From assembly GCA_003488415.1 (NCBI GenBank), contig DNLQ01000046.1, forward strand, positions 3,602 to 26,021: a stretch of 22,420 bases of DNA, in the 5' to 3' direction. Below the pieces are notes generated by a model. It worked only from the letters and a program-made list of their open reading frames with translations, made no database searches and had not been told where the DNA came from. A program made the position numbers and the translations under genes. This DNA comes from Ruminococcus sp. GTDB taxonomy: Bacteria > Bacillota > Clostridia > Oscillospirales > Ruminococcaceae. Position 1 is the stretch's first letter, and every line of letters starts with the position of its first letter. Positions 6,667 to 15,277 of this stretch are shown piece by piece.

Positions 6667-7560
6667 TCACATATCTGCTACTATGTTGTATATATGCTTG
6701 AATACGTAAGTTTTTTCTAAAGTGTCCTTGTTGAATATCATCATCTCATTGCTGCCGAGCAGTATATACAGACGAATCATTACTGCTATGACAACAAGTA
6801 CCACTACAGCGAAGCCGATACCGCTCAGTCCTCCGATTATGTGTGATACTGCCCCGACTCTCTCCTCCTTGCCGGTGAATGCCTTAACAATAAGGAATGA
6901 GAGCAGTCCGGCAAATATGAACAGGGCCATGAAACTGATGTAGCGGATAAGACGGTGATATGTAGGAGCAAGGTAGTTGTCAGCGATCAGTGCAGCCGCC
7001 TCCCTCTGTGAACCTTCCTCTGTGTTTAAACTTCCTATCTCTTTGAAATAAGACGGATTATTCATTACAAGCTGTTTCGATTCCTTTGCGGCATAGGGAG
7101 AAAGCTCTCTGCCTATTATACTGCTGATGATCTGTGCATATCCCTCATGCGCCTTTTCAAGGAACTCAGATTCCTCTGCCACCTTCTTGGCATTGATATT
7201 ATTTACATACTTATACAGCTCCTGATCAAAGTCCTTATCAGAAGCAAACATTTCATCTATCTTCTTGCCGCTTGCTTTAAGGTTATAGTCCATCCCGTCA
7301 AGATACTCCACCAGCTTTTTGGTGACAGTACCCGGCTCAAGGTCCTTGCTTATTGTCTTTATATTTCCGGCTCTTATACTCGATTCATACAGATTATTTG
7401 CTATTGCAGAGCTTGCTGTAAACGCTATCATCAGCGCAACGCCTGCACATACAAGACTCATCATGCCCTTGATAGCGCCCTTCTTGCTCATTACAAAGAT
7501 GCAGATAAGCACGATCGCAGCAGCTGCTGCGTCATATATCCACCAGAACTGTTCTCCCAT
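6667..7560 (-). CDS. CvpA-like membrane protein with a large soluble insert
   Basis: The 297-residue product has two N-terminal membrane segments (about 10-25 and 31-55) separated by a short basic turn MSKKGAIKG, as in CvpA/colicin V production proteins. A soluble region of about 150 residues follows, then two more membrane segments (about 205-228 and 245-268) with a GGLSGIGFAV stretch between. CvpA proteins usually have no insert of this size, so the assignment is tentative. The ATG at 7560 is forced by an in-frame TGA 6 nt upstream, yet no good ribosome binding site lies within 15 nt. It sits between a DUF5711-like gene and the clpE-like gene. Confidence 0.7.
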   Translation of the reverse strand: MGEQFWWIYDAAAAAIVLICIFVMSKKGAIKGMMSLVCAGVALMIAFTASSAIANNLYESSIRAGNIKTISKDLEPGTVTKKLVEYLDGMDYNLKASGKKIDEMFASDKDFDQELYKYVNNINAKKVAEESEFLEKAHEGYAQIISSIIGRELSPYAAKESKQLVMNNPSYFKEIGSLNTEEGSQREAAALIADNYLAPTYHRLIRYISFMALFIFAGLLSFLIVKAFTGKEERVGAVSHIIGGLSGIGFAVVVLVVIAVMIRLYILLGSNEMMIFNKDTLEKTYVFKHIYNIVADM

Positions 7561-7743
7561 AGTATTTCAGGCACATAGTATTATGTACCCTTCCTCCCTT
7601 CGTTTTTTGAGTGATGTAATGCTGTGTTATTAAAGGAACGGCATACGCCGCTGTACTGTCAATTCCCGGTACAGATCCCGGAAGGAACAGTAAAAGTATA
7701 GTCGTCAGCCTGATAAATAATACCTTGCTGCGTTGAAAAGACG

Positions 7744-8913
7744 TCAGCTCTCGAAGTCGATCCTGTCGATACGGCTGAAGCCTTTAAGGAAAATGTGTTT
7801 ATTACCCCTTACGAATCCCGTGTAGGAATCGCTGATCTCAACAGTTGAGCGGACGCTGCCGTCAAAGTCATAGGCGGTTATCATCTGTCTGCCCATTACA
7901 TAAGCAAGACCTTCGCTGACTTTGACATCCGTCAGGGGCTGGTCGAACTCCACGATCACAGGTTCGGAAGAACCTCCGCTGTAGAGTGCCATTGTATACC
8001 GCCTGAGAGCCTCGTTGTTTACGATGACAGCGCTTTTCCCATCCTGAGAATCTCCGCCTGCCAGCTCTCCGTCATAACGGTAATAGGAGCTTATGCCCCC
8101 GGTATTGTTTATGTATCCGCAGGACTCCTTGCCGAGCACGAATGCTCCCCCGTCATAGCCGTAGACCTCAAGCCCGAGAGCATCAAGTCCCGGTGATGTC
8201 CATCGGTCAACATTTTCGTGGAGATCTACATCCTGTACCGACGTGACCAGTTCTCCGTTCTCGGCACTGAGATAGCTGATTATACAGCTTCTGCTATCGT
8301 CACGGAAGCTGATCCCGCTTACACGCTCGATACACTTTCTGTCGTAGATGACTCTGCCCTTCCGGTTGTACACCATGACCTCACAGTCGAAATTGTCTGA
8401 GGTGAGCACCACCGCTGTATACCCTTCAGGACTCGACCTTGCGAACAGGATATCCTCATCGAAAGTGTCCTTATAGAGTATGGCATTATCGGTCTCAACA
8501 CAGAATTCATCTCCTCCGTGTTCATACAGCAGTATCCTGCCGTCGCCTGCGGAACACATTATCGGGTTTGAGTATTCGTGAAGGCGCTTCTTTATCATAG
8601 AGCCTTCGGTATTATAGAATGTGATATAGGCATCATCCAGGATAGCTATATCCTTTCCCGTCATCTCAAGCTGATAGCTCGCCTCCGGCGACAGCTCCAG
8701 GGGAAAGTTTCCTCCGGCAAGCTGACCGTCATTGACGATGATCTGATACTGCCGTCCTACGCCTCTTATACCTGAGAGCCACATATCTCTGGTAAAGAAC
8801 AGCACCGTACCGAGTATCAGTACTCCTGCTATGACCGCAAGCCGTATCAGACGCTTTCGCTTTATCTGTTTATTGTGCTGATCGACCTGATCGGTTGTTT
8901 CATACATCGGCAT
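7744..8913 (-). CDS. DUF5711-like membrane-anchored beta-propeller-type protein
   Basis: The 389-residue product has a short polar, basic N terminus (about 1-24), one membrane helix (about 25-42) and a long outer region made of repeated short beta-strand segments such as ITFYNTEGSMIKKRL, VMVYNRKGRVIYDR and ITAYDFDGSVRSTV. These 'label-DG-label' repeats are typical of propeller blades. The layout fits the DUF5711 family of Clostridia, whose function is unknown; the family name is from memory, not from a search. GGAGGAG lies 7 nt before the ATG, and only 16 nt separate it from truA. A CvpA-like gene follows after 183 nt. No catalytic motif is evident. Confidence 0.72.
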   Translation of the reverse strand: MPMYETTDQVDQHNKQIKRKRLIRLAVIAGVLILGTVLFFTRDMWLSGIRGVGRQYQIIVNDGQLAGGNFPLELSPEASYQLEMTGKDIAILDDAYITFYNTEGSMIKKRLHEYSNPIMCSAGDGRILLYEHGGDEFCVETDNAILYKDTFDEDILFARSSPEGYTAVVLTSDNFDCEVMVYNRKGRVIYDRKCIERVSGISFRDDSRSCIISYLSAENGELVTSVQDVDLHENVDRWTSPGLDALGLEVYGYDGGAFVLGKESCGYINNTGGISSYYRYDGELAGGDSQDGKSAVIVNNEALRRYTMALYSGGSSEPVIVEFDQPLTDVKVSEGLAYVMGRQMITAYDFDGSVRSTVEISDSYTGFVRGNKHIFLKGFSRIDRIDFES

Positions 8914-8929
8914 TTGGTGTCTCCTCCAG

Positions 8930-9718
8930 TCAGCCGTTCATTAATTCATTGGTATCGTAAAACACTCTGTTGAGGTACAGTCCGTGTGCCATGGCTGTCC
9001 TGCCGGCACTGAGTCTGTTTCTTGCTTCAAGTATCCCGGGCATATCCTCAGGATCATACCTGCCCTCACTTACATCTATCAGAGTACCTGCGATTATCCT
9101 AATCATATTATACAGAAAACCGTCACCTTTTACAAGCATTATCACAGAAGTTCCACTATTTTCTATGTCAAAGGAATAAATAGTACGTATGGTTGTTGAA
9201 ACATTTGTGCAGTCGGCACAGAATGAAGCAAAATCGTGTGTGCCGACAAAATATTTCGCAGCCTCCCGTACTCTGTCCAGGTGCAGAGGTCTGCGGTAAT
9301 GATAGGAAAGATCGGTCTCAAAGGGGTTTTTGGACTCGCTGGCATGGATGCGGTAGATGTACTCCTTGCCCACGCAGTCGAACCGTGCATGAAACTCCGG
9401 CGGTGCGTCTTCACAGCTCAGTATGGAGATGTCATCCGGTAGCTCTCCGTTGACTCCCCTTACGAAGCCGATATTCCTTATACTGCTTGTTGTATGAACA
9501 TTGAAGCAGTAGCGGTTTGCATGGACTCCGGTATCAGTCCGTGAACATCCGAACACAGTCACAGGTTCATTCAGTACCTTCGACACCTTCTCCTCCAGTA
9601 TCTCCTGTACTGCCAGGGCGTTGCTCTGTCTCTGGAACCCGTGGTACCTCGTCCCCCGGTACGCCATCCATATCTTCAGATTCCTCTGTTTTTTCTCCTC
9701 CGGCTGAGTCATCGGCAT
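8930..9718 (-). CDS. truA: tRNA pseudouridine synthase A
   Basis: The 262-residue product is TruA, which converts uridines 38-40 of the tRNA anticodon arm to pseudouridine. The N-terminal AYRGTRYHGFQRQ and the catalytic loop GCSRTDTGVHA, with Asp62 as the nucleophile, are diagnostic. FHARFDCVGKEYIYRI and the C-terminal GDGFLYNMIRIIAGTL also match. I chose the ATG at 9718 because GGAGGAG (9729-9735) lies 10 nt upstream, and this gives a normal family length; the next ATG, two codons on, would put the site 16 nt away. The first 152 nt overlap the end of the yfhO-like gene in another frame. A DUF5711-like gene follows after 16 nt. Confidence 0.93.
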   Translation of the reverse strand: MPMTQPEEKKQRNLKIWMAYRGTRYHGFQRQSNALAVQEILEEKVSKVLNEPVTVFGCSRTDTGVHANRYCFNVHTTSSIRNIGFVRGVNGELPDDISILSCEDAPPEFHARFDCVGKEYIYRIHASESKNPFETDLSYHYRRPLHLDRVREAAKYFVGTHDFASFCADCTNVSTTIRTIYSFDIENSGTSVIMLVKGDGFLYNMIRIIAGTLIDVSEGRYDPEDMPGILEARNRLSAGRTAMAHGLYLNRVFYDTNELMNG

Positions 9719-12479
9719 CTTTATCAGTCTCCTCCTGTATTTCCTCTTTCTCCGGCTCAGCAGACTCTGAATCTGCATTCTTTTCTGCTGCCTTTCTTCG
9801 TCTGCGGTCGATGATGCAGAGCAGTATGAACAGAAGCAGCATCACAGCGGAAACTACGGTACCTAATACAAATCCCTCGGGAGTATATTCCAGTCTGATC
9901 TCATGCTCGCCTGCCGGCAGCTCTGCGCCGAGCATTGCGGACAGCACCTTTACAGTCTCTACTTCCTGACCGTCACACCATATCCTCCAGCCATTCTCAT
10001 AGGGTATGGACAGATAGAGTATACCGTCTTCCTTTACACTGATCCTGCCGGTGATCTTTGTGTCACTGAATGACTTGATAAGCAGCTGCTCGTCAGCCAG
10101 CTTTTCGTAAGCCTCGTTCCACTTCTCTTCGTCCATGGAATATACCATCAGCTTGTAGCTGCCGCTGCTGCAGTCATCCTTGGTACGGAGCTTTACGTGA
10201 GTGGAAGTTCCGGGCATAGCCTCACCCATGGGGAACACCAGCGGATAGTCACCTATTGATATGCCGCTGTCTACTGTAATATCACCGCAGTTCACTGATG
10301 CAGTGCCTATACCGCCGTTGCCGACATAGCCGTACAAACTTCCTTCACTCACTCCTGCGAAGGAGTAGTCAGCCTCGCCTGTCTGTGAAGTGTTGGGTAC
10401 AGTGAAGCTGTAGTTGCCGTAGCCCTGCTTGGTGACCTCGATGTTGTTGTATGACACAAGCTCTACAGGCTGTGCAACGAAGGTGCTGTAGTCCGCACCT
10501 GTGGCAAGTCTGATGATATCGTTCTGATACTCAAAGGGATTGAAAGCATCCTCATCCGGCACTTCAAGTATCTCCTTATTCATCATAAAGCCCAGTGAAA
10601 GCGGTTTGTCGTTACGGTAGATGTAGGTATCATCACTGCTGCTGATATACTGGAGATGCTCAGTCTCACTGTTGAGCATACCATACTTGGATATGATGTA
10701 CTTCAGTCCCAGCAGATCATTGACTACCGGTCCGGCTGTCCTGTAGTAGTAGCGGTTTCCAGCCTCTGAGGCATAGAGTCCGAGTCGGCGGAACAGTCTT
10801 GTTACGGATACGTTTGCGCTGGAGGAGAACTGTGATACTCCTCTGTACCCATAGGCCGCACTGTCGTTGAGAGTGTAGGTGCCGGTCATTTCGGTACGGT
10901 AGAACAGGTCGCTGTCATTGCGTGCGGTATCCTCCAGCAAAGTGCTTACCTGCTCGCCCTTTGCAGGGTACTGTGAATACACAGATGTACCTACAGTCTC
11001 AGTACCCACAAGAGTATTGCTGGTGACCTCGGTAAGCACGGCAGCAGCTATGCAGAAATTGAGAGCTGCATTCCTTGCCCTGCCCTTCTTGAAAGGGAAT
11101 ATCTTTGCAGCTATGAAGATCAGCAGGTAAGCTCCCGTGATGATAAGAGAACTCTTTATTGCCTGTGTGAACTCAAAGCTGTCACGATTGTTGTACCAGT
11201 TAAGGAAGAATACTGCCGCAGGTACAGGTATCAGCAGTACTATCTGATAGATCTTCACTCCATTCCTCAGTATCACGTCAAACGCCCTGTAGGCTGCTGC
11301 TGCCAGCACGAAGCTGAATATGAAGGAGAACCTGTAAGGCAGCTGATTTGTAACGTGGAAGCCATGCCAGATGAAGTTGAGCATATTCATATTGCAGCTT
11401 ACGATTATAAGCGCCAGCATGAATACAGCGGCTATCTTCTCACGTATCTTTATGCCTGCTGAGAATATGAACACTCCTATCAGTGCCAGCGCCAGCATTC
11501 CTGTTGCAATGTTCGGCAGTCCCTCTCTTGTGGTAGGAGCGCTGTAGGAAAGCAGATTTCCGAAGATATTCTGCCACTTCTCATACCAGCTCACAGTGGT
11601 CGGGAAAGTATTGTTCACGCTGTATGTGAGCTGGAGTCCGAAATATGCGGGCAGCAGCATGAATGCTCCTATACCTATGCCAAGTACTGTGGAGCGGAGG
11701 ATGAGCCAGAAGCTGCGGAAGGCATTCTTTATGCCCTTGCTCTCGATGATGACTGCCGCAAAGAACATGAACACTGTAAATATGCAGGTGAAGTATCCGA
11801 CATAGTAGTTGGAGATAAGTGAAAGTGCCAGTGCGATCGTGTACAGCTTCCACTTTCCCTCACGGCACATAGCCACTACGCCCAGCATTACCAGCGGGAA
11901 CAGTGCAATGGTATCGAACCACATTACATTCCAGTAGTAGCCGAGTGTGTAGGCACAGAGTGCGAACATCGCAGAGAAAGGCACAAGGGACAGGTCGCAG
12001 CGCTTGAAGGTATAGCGCAGGAAACAGCTGAAGAAAGCTCCTGCAAAGCCTATCTTGGCGATGAGTATATAAGTCATTGAATCACGGACGTGCTCGTCAT
12101 CAAAGAACACGGAGATCCAGTTCAGCGGACTTGCTGCATAGTAGGATATAAGGGAGAGAAAGTTCGTTCCCATGCCGTTCTCCCAGGAATACATGAAGGA
12201 GCCGCCGGTCAGCAGCTTCTCACGCAGTACACGGAAGAAGGGATAATACTGATGCCAGAGATCTACTACAAGCATCTGATTGTCACCGAACGGGTGGATC
12301 TCCCTCTTGTAGAAGGCATAGAGCATTATAAGCGCCGGAGCAAGGAACGAAAGTACTGTATACAGTATCACCTTCCAGAGCTTCGGCTTTTCCTCTGAGG
12401 GTGCTGTCAGTGCGGCTGCCGGAGCAGTCTCAACTGACGTCTTTTTACATTCCACTTCTTTTTTGTTGTTCTTTTTCAT
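9567..12479 (-). CDS. yfhO: YfhO-family membrane protein (GT-C glycosyltransferase-like)
   Basis: The 970-residue product is a large polytopic membrane protein. A basic cytosolic start is followed by a first membrane helix, then the loop REIHPFGDNQMLVVDLWHQYYPFF, which is the acidic first outer loop of YfhO/GT-C type enzymes. A dozen or so membrane helices follow (to about residue 470), then a large extracytoplasmic beta-rich region (about 490-850) with the family-like LSIPYENGWRIWCDGQ, then a last helix and an acidic cytosolic tail. Some relatives transfer sugars to lipoteichoic acid or proteins; the substrate here is unknown. The ATG at 12479 has GGAG 7 nt upstream; an ORF start at 12515 would overlap ecfT. 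The last 50 residues (Gly/Asp/Glu/Pro-rich) overlap truA. Confidence 0.88.
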   Translation of the reverse strand: MKKNNKKEVECKKTSVETAPAAALTAPSEEKPKLWKVILYTVLSFLAPALIMLYAFYKREIHPFGDNQMLVVDLWHQYYPFFRVLREKLLTGGSFMYSWENGMGTNFLSLISYYAASPLNWISVFFDDEHVRDSMTYILIAKIGFAGAFFSCFLRYTFKRCDLSLVPFSAMFALCAYTLGYYWNVMWFDTIALFPLVMLGVVAMCREGKWKLYTIALALSLISNYYVGYFTCIFTVFMFFAAVIIESKGIKNAFRSFWLILRSTVLGIGIGAFMLLPAYFGLQLTYSVNNTFPTTVSWYEKWQNIFGNLLSYSAPTTREGLPNIATGMLALALIGVFIFSAGIKIREKIAAVFMLALIIVSCNMNMLNFIWHGFHVTNQLPYRFSFIFSFVLAAAAYRAFDVILRNGVKIYQIVLLIPVPAAVFFLNWYNNRDSFEFTQAIKSSLIITGAYLLIFIAAKIFPFKKGRARNAALNFCIAAAVLTEVTSNTLVGTETVGTSVYSQYPAKGEQVSTLLEDTARNDSDLFYRTEMTGTYTLNDSAAYGYRGVSQFSSSANVSVTRLFRRLGLYASEAGNRYYYRTAGPVVNDLLGLKYIISKYGMLNSETEHLQYISSSDDTYIYRNDKPLSLGFMMNKEILEVPDEDAFNPFEYQNDIIRLATGADYSTFVAQPVELVSYNNIEVTKQGYGNYSFTVPNTSQTGEADYSFAGVSEGSLYGYVGNGGIGTASVNCGDITVDSGISIGDYPLVFPMGEAMPGTSTHVKLRTKDDCSSGSYKLMVYSMDEEKWNEAYEKLADEQLLIKSFSDTKITGRISVKEDGILYLSIPYENGWRIWCDGQEVETVKVLSAMLGAELPAGEHEIRLEYTPEGFVLGTVVSAVMLLLFILLCIIDRRRRKAAEKNADSESAEPEKEEIQEETDKDADDSAGGEKTEESEDMDGVPGDEVPRVPETEQRPGSTGDTGGEGVEGTE

Positions 12480-12495
12480 GTTTCTTCTCCTGATC

Positions 12496-13302
12496 TTATT
12501 TAGTAAGTTTTGCAACTGCGATCGCCGCAGCCAGGAATATCACTGTAACCGCAAGTGCGATATAGTCACGGGGAGCAGACTTCAGCTGCCGCAGCCTCGT
12601 CCTTCCCTCGCCTCCGTTGTAGCACCTGCATTCCATCGCTGTTGCCAGCTCATCCGCCCTGCGGAATGAGGATATGAACAGCGGGACCATTATTGAGATC
12701 ATGTTCCGGATACGTGTCATGAAGCTGCCGGTGTCGATCTCAGCACCTCTTGCCTTCTGTGCAGACATTATCTTCTCAGTCTCCTCGATAAGTGTCGGGA
12801 TGAACCTGAGAGCTATTGACATCATCATAGCCAGTTCATGTACCGGGAATCTCAGCTTCTTCAGCGGTGAGAGCAGTCTCTCCAGGGCATCGGTAAGAGT
12901 TATCGGCGAGGTGGTGTATGTCAGCAGAGAGGTTCCCATGATAAGGAGCAGTATCCTCACTATCATGAACACGCTGACATTGATGCCTCCTTCTGTGATC
13001 TTCACGAACTTCCATTCAAACACAGTATCGCCGTTGTTTACAAGCAGCAGGTTCAGCAGCGCTGTTATTATCAGGAACGGCAGCAGCGGCTTCACGCTTC
13101 TGAAGAACATCTTCAGCGGTATCCTTGAAAGCAGCATTGCCATGAAAGTGAATACAGCACCCACTATAAGGCACGGGAATGTGCTTCCGGTGAAAAGCAT
13201 ACAGATGTATATCACTGTCATCACTATCTTGAAGCGCGGATCAAGACGGTGTATCAGGCTGTCGCCGGGAAAGTACTGTCCGATGGTTATATCCTTCAGC
13301 AT
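12496..13302 (-). CDS. ecfT: ECF transporter transmembrane subunit EcfT
   Basis: The 268-residue product is the membrane subunit that couples ATP hydrolysis by EcfA1/A2 to substrate-binding S components of ECF vitamin and micronutrient transporters. GQYFPGDSLIHRLDPRFKI at the start, several membrane helices and the two coupling motifs AQKARGAE and MECRCYNGGEGRTR identify it. The second motif has Cys where Ala of 'EARCY' is common. I chose the ATG at 13302, 1 nt after the ecfA2 stop codon, with a G-rich site 7 nt upstream. The upstream in-frame start would overlap ecfA2. The order ecfA1-ecfA2-ecfT is the usual one. Confidence 0.95.
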   Translation of the reverse strand: MLKDITIGQYFPGDSLIHRLDPRFKIVMTVIYICMLFTGSTFPCLIVGAVFTFMAMLLSRIPLKMFFRSVKPLLPFLIITALLNLLLVNNGDTVFEWKFVKITEGGINVSVFMIVRILLLIMGTSLLTYTTSPITLTDALERLLSPLKKLRFPVHELAMMMSIALRFIPTLIEETEKIMSAQKARGAEIDTGSFMTRIRNMISIMVPLFISSFRRADELATAMECRCYNGGEGRTRLRQLKSAPRDYIALAVTVIFLAAAIAVAKLTK

Positions 13303-13303
13303 A

Positions 13304-14167
13304 TCACTTCCCCCCCCTTGCGGCAAGCTGCCTCAGAAGCAGGTCACGGGCGTAGCCTACGGTATATACATCCTTGCCGAAGTCAAGTCCACGCCGCTTC
13401 AGCTCCAGGAAAACCTTCGTCACCTGGGGGACGTCAAGTCCGATGCCGGCTATTTCCTCTGCACGGCTGAACACCTTTTCGGTGTCGTCATAGCAGAATA
13501 GCTTCGCCTTGTTCATTACAAGTATCTTGTCGGCAAATCCGGCAATGTCCTCCATACTGTGAGAGACTATCATTATAGTATTCTTTGTGCGCTGATGATA
13601 GGTTCGGATGTGGCTGAGTATCTTGTCACGTCCGGCAGGATCAAGTCCTGCTGTGGGCTCGTCAAGTATCAGCACTCTCGGCTCCATTGCCATTACTCCG
13701 GCTATAGCCACTCTGCGCTTCTGTCCTCCGGAAAGCTCAAAGGGAGAACGCTCCATAAGCTCCTCCTTCAGACCTATATCCTGAGCTGTAGCCATTACAC
13801 GCCGCTTTATCTCAGTCTCGTCAAGCCCCATATTCTTAGGACCGAAAGCGATGTCCTTGTATACTGTCTCTTCAAAGATCTGGTATTCCGGATACTGGAA
13901 CACAAGTCCCACCTGGAATCGGACATCACGTATCTTTGTCTTGTCCTCCCATATATCCTTCCCGTCCAGCAGTACCTTTCCGGAGGTGGGCTGGAGCAGT
14001 CCGTTGAAGTGCTGTATCAGCGTGGACTTGCCTGAGCCGGTATGTCCCATTACGCCGATAAGCGCACCTTCCTCTATTTTAAGGTCTACATGATCTACAG
14101 CAGTCTTTTCAAAGGGAGTGCCGATGCTGTAGGTGTATGTAAGTCCCTGGGTTTCGAGTATTGCCAA
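13304..14167 (-). CDS. ecfA2: ECF transporter ATPase EcfA2
   Basis: The 287-residue ABC ATPase has Walker A GHTGSGKST (41-49), the Q-loop segment VFQYPEYQIFEETV, signature LSGGQ (145-149), Walker B LILDE (166-170) and the switch His in VSHSME. The EcfA-type motif GLDVPQVT near residue 245 belongs to the part that contacts EcfT. The start is TTG at 14167, with AAAGGA about 9 nt upstream; no ATG is available nearby. It is 24 nt downstream of ecfA1 and 1 nt before ecfT, so all three are one unit. Confidence 0.95.
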   Translation of the reverse strand: MAILETQGLTYTYSIGTPFEKTAVDHVDLKIEEGALIGVMGHTGSGKSTLIQHFNGLLQPTSGKVLLDGKDIWEDKTKIRDVRFQVGLVFQYPEYQIFEETVYKDIAFGPKNMGLDETEIKRRVMATAQDIGLKEELMERSPFELSGGQKRRVAIAGVMAMEPRVLILDEPTAGLDPAGRDKILSHIRTYHQRTKNTIMIVSHSMEDIAGFADKILVMNKAKLFCYDDTEKVFSRAEEIAGIGLDVPQVTKVFLELKRRGLDFGKDVYTVGYARDLLLRQLAARGGK

Positions 14168-14191
14168 TTTGCTTATCCTTTCTTACTGCGG

Positions 14192-15052
14192 TCATGCGAA
14201 CAGCTTCATCAATGCGTCCGCACACTCCTCCTCGGTAATTATATCCTCCGGAACGTCTGCACCTGCACGGCGCAGCTCATAGCACAGCTCCGTTGCCTGC
14301 GGAACGTCAAGACCTATTGACTTTACCTTCTCCACCTGTGAGAATACCTTCCGGGGAGTGTCGTCCATAACGACCTTTCCCTTGTCCATGACTACCACAC
14401 GTTCACACTGTGCAGCTTCGTCCATATAGTGAGTGATGAGGACTATCGTTATTCCCTTCTCACGGTTCATCTGCTTTATGGTAGCCATTACCTCACGGCG
14501 TCCCTGAGGATCCAGCATTGCTGTAGGCTCATCAAGGATGATACACTCAGGCTGCATGGCGATGATGCCTGCTATTGCTACTCTCTGCTTCTGACCGCCT
14601 GAGAGCTGACTTGGTGAATGGTGGCGGAAGTCATACATATCTACGGCTTTGAGAGCTTCGTCAACTCTCCGGCGCATCTCCTCGTAGGGGACTCCCAGGT
14701 TCTCAAGTCCGAAAGCCACATCCTCCTCAACAATGGATGAGACTATCTGGTTATCGGGATTCTGGAACACCATTCCCGCACGCTGACGCAGTTCAAAGAG
14801 CCTGTCCTCATCCTTTGTGTCTATGCCATCCACTGTTACTGTTCCGGCGGTGGGCAGCAGTATGGCATTTATGTGCTTGGCAAGAGTGGATTTTCCGGAG
14901 CCGTTATGTCCCAGTACTGCCACGAACTCGCCCTTTCCTATATCAAGGTCGATCCCCTTCAGCACCTCAACAGGTTCTGACTTTCCCTCTTCTGAAGTCT
15001 CGTCTGCACCGTAGCTGAAATGCAGGTCACGGATCTCGATCATATTTTCCAT
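14192..15052 (-). CDS. ecfA1: ECF transporter ATPase EcfA1
   Basis: The 286-residue ABC ATPase forms a heterodimer with EcfA2 under EcfT. Walker A GHNGSGKST is at 48-56, Q-loop VFQNPDNQIVSSIVEEDVAFG at about 95-115, signature LSGGQ at 150-154, Walker B IILDE at 171-175, and the switch His in ITHYMDEA. The GLDVPQAT motif matches that of EcfA2. A charged insert (about residues 16-27, Asp/Glu/Ser/Lys) lengthens the loop before the first conserved strand. GGAGGAG lies 9 nt before the ATG, inside the end of the preceding DUF6440-like gene. No S component is in the window, so this is probably the shared (group II) module. Confidence 0.95.
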   Translation of the reverse strand: MENMIEIRDLHFSYGADETSEEGKSEPVEVLKGIDLDIGKGEFVAVLGHNGSGKSTLAKHINAILLPTAGTVTVDGIDTKDEDRLFELRQRAGMVFQNPDNQIVSSIVEEDVAFGLENLGVPYEEMRRRVDEALKAVDMYDFRHHSPSQLSGGQKQRVAIAGIIAMQPECIILDEPTAMLDPQGRREVMATIKQMNREKGITIVLITHYMDEAAQCERVVVMDKGKVVMDDTPRKVFSQVEKVKSIGLDVPQATELCYELRRAGADVPEDIITEEECADALMKLFA

Positions 15053-15055
15053 TTT

Positions 15056-15268
15056 TCAGATCTCCTCCAGTTCCTCCGGAGTCATTATGACTATCCTTCC
15101 GTCCTTGCCGATAAGAGGAGTCATTCCTCCGCTTGAGCCCATTTCGGAGCAGTATATGTAATTGACTCCGGTGACTCTGTCCACCCATATCTCAACATGG
15201 TGGGTACTTGCCTGGGAGAGAGTATCTCCCTGGGTATATATCCTGACGAATCTGTCATCCCTGGACAT
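15056..15268 (-). CDS. Small DUF6440-like protein
   Basis: The 70-residue product has RFVRIYTQG at the start, then VEIWVDRVTGVNYIYCSE and GGMTPLIGKDGRIVI. The 'VD-x-x-TGVNY ... GG-TPL-x-x-DG' pattern matches my memory of the DUF6440 family of Firmicutes, of unknown function. There is no signal peptide or membrane helix. GGAGG lies 5 nt before the ATG. The gene lies between a methyltransferase gene (9 nt away) and ecfA1 (3 nt away), well inside the run. Confidence 0.8.
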   Translation of the reverse strand: MSRDDRFVRIYTQGDTLSQASTHHVEIWVDRVTGVNYIYCSEMGSSGGMTPLIGKDGRIVIMTPEELEEI

Positions 15269-15277
15269 AAGCGCCTC

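Noticed and set aside
7561..7743. Promoter with TTGACA in the gap before the CvpA-like gene
   Set aside because: A perfect TTGACA exists on the minus strand, but no -10 box lies 16-18 nt away; the nearest AT-rich box is about 22 nt off.
12674..13501. 275-codon plus-strand open frame opposite ecfT and the ecfA2 end
   Set aside because: It mirrors the hydrophobic codons of ecfT, spans two real genes and has no start signal.
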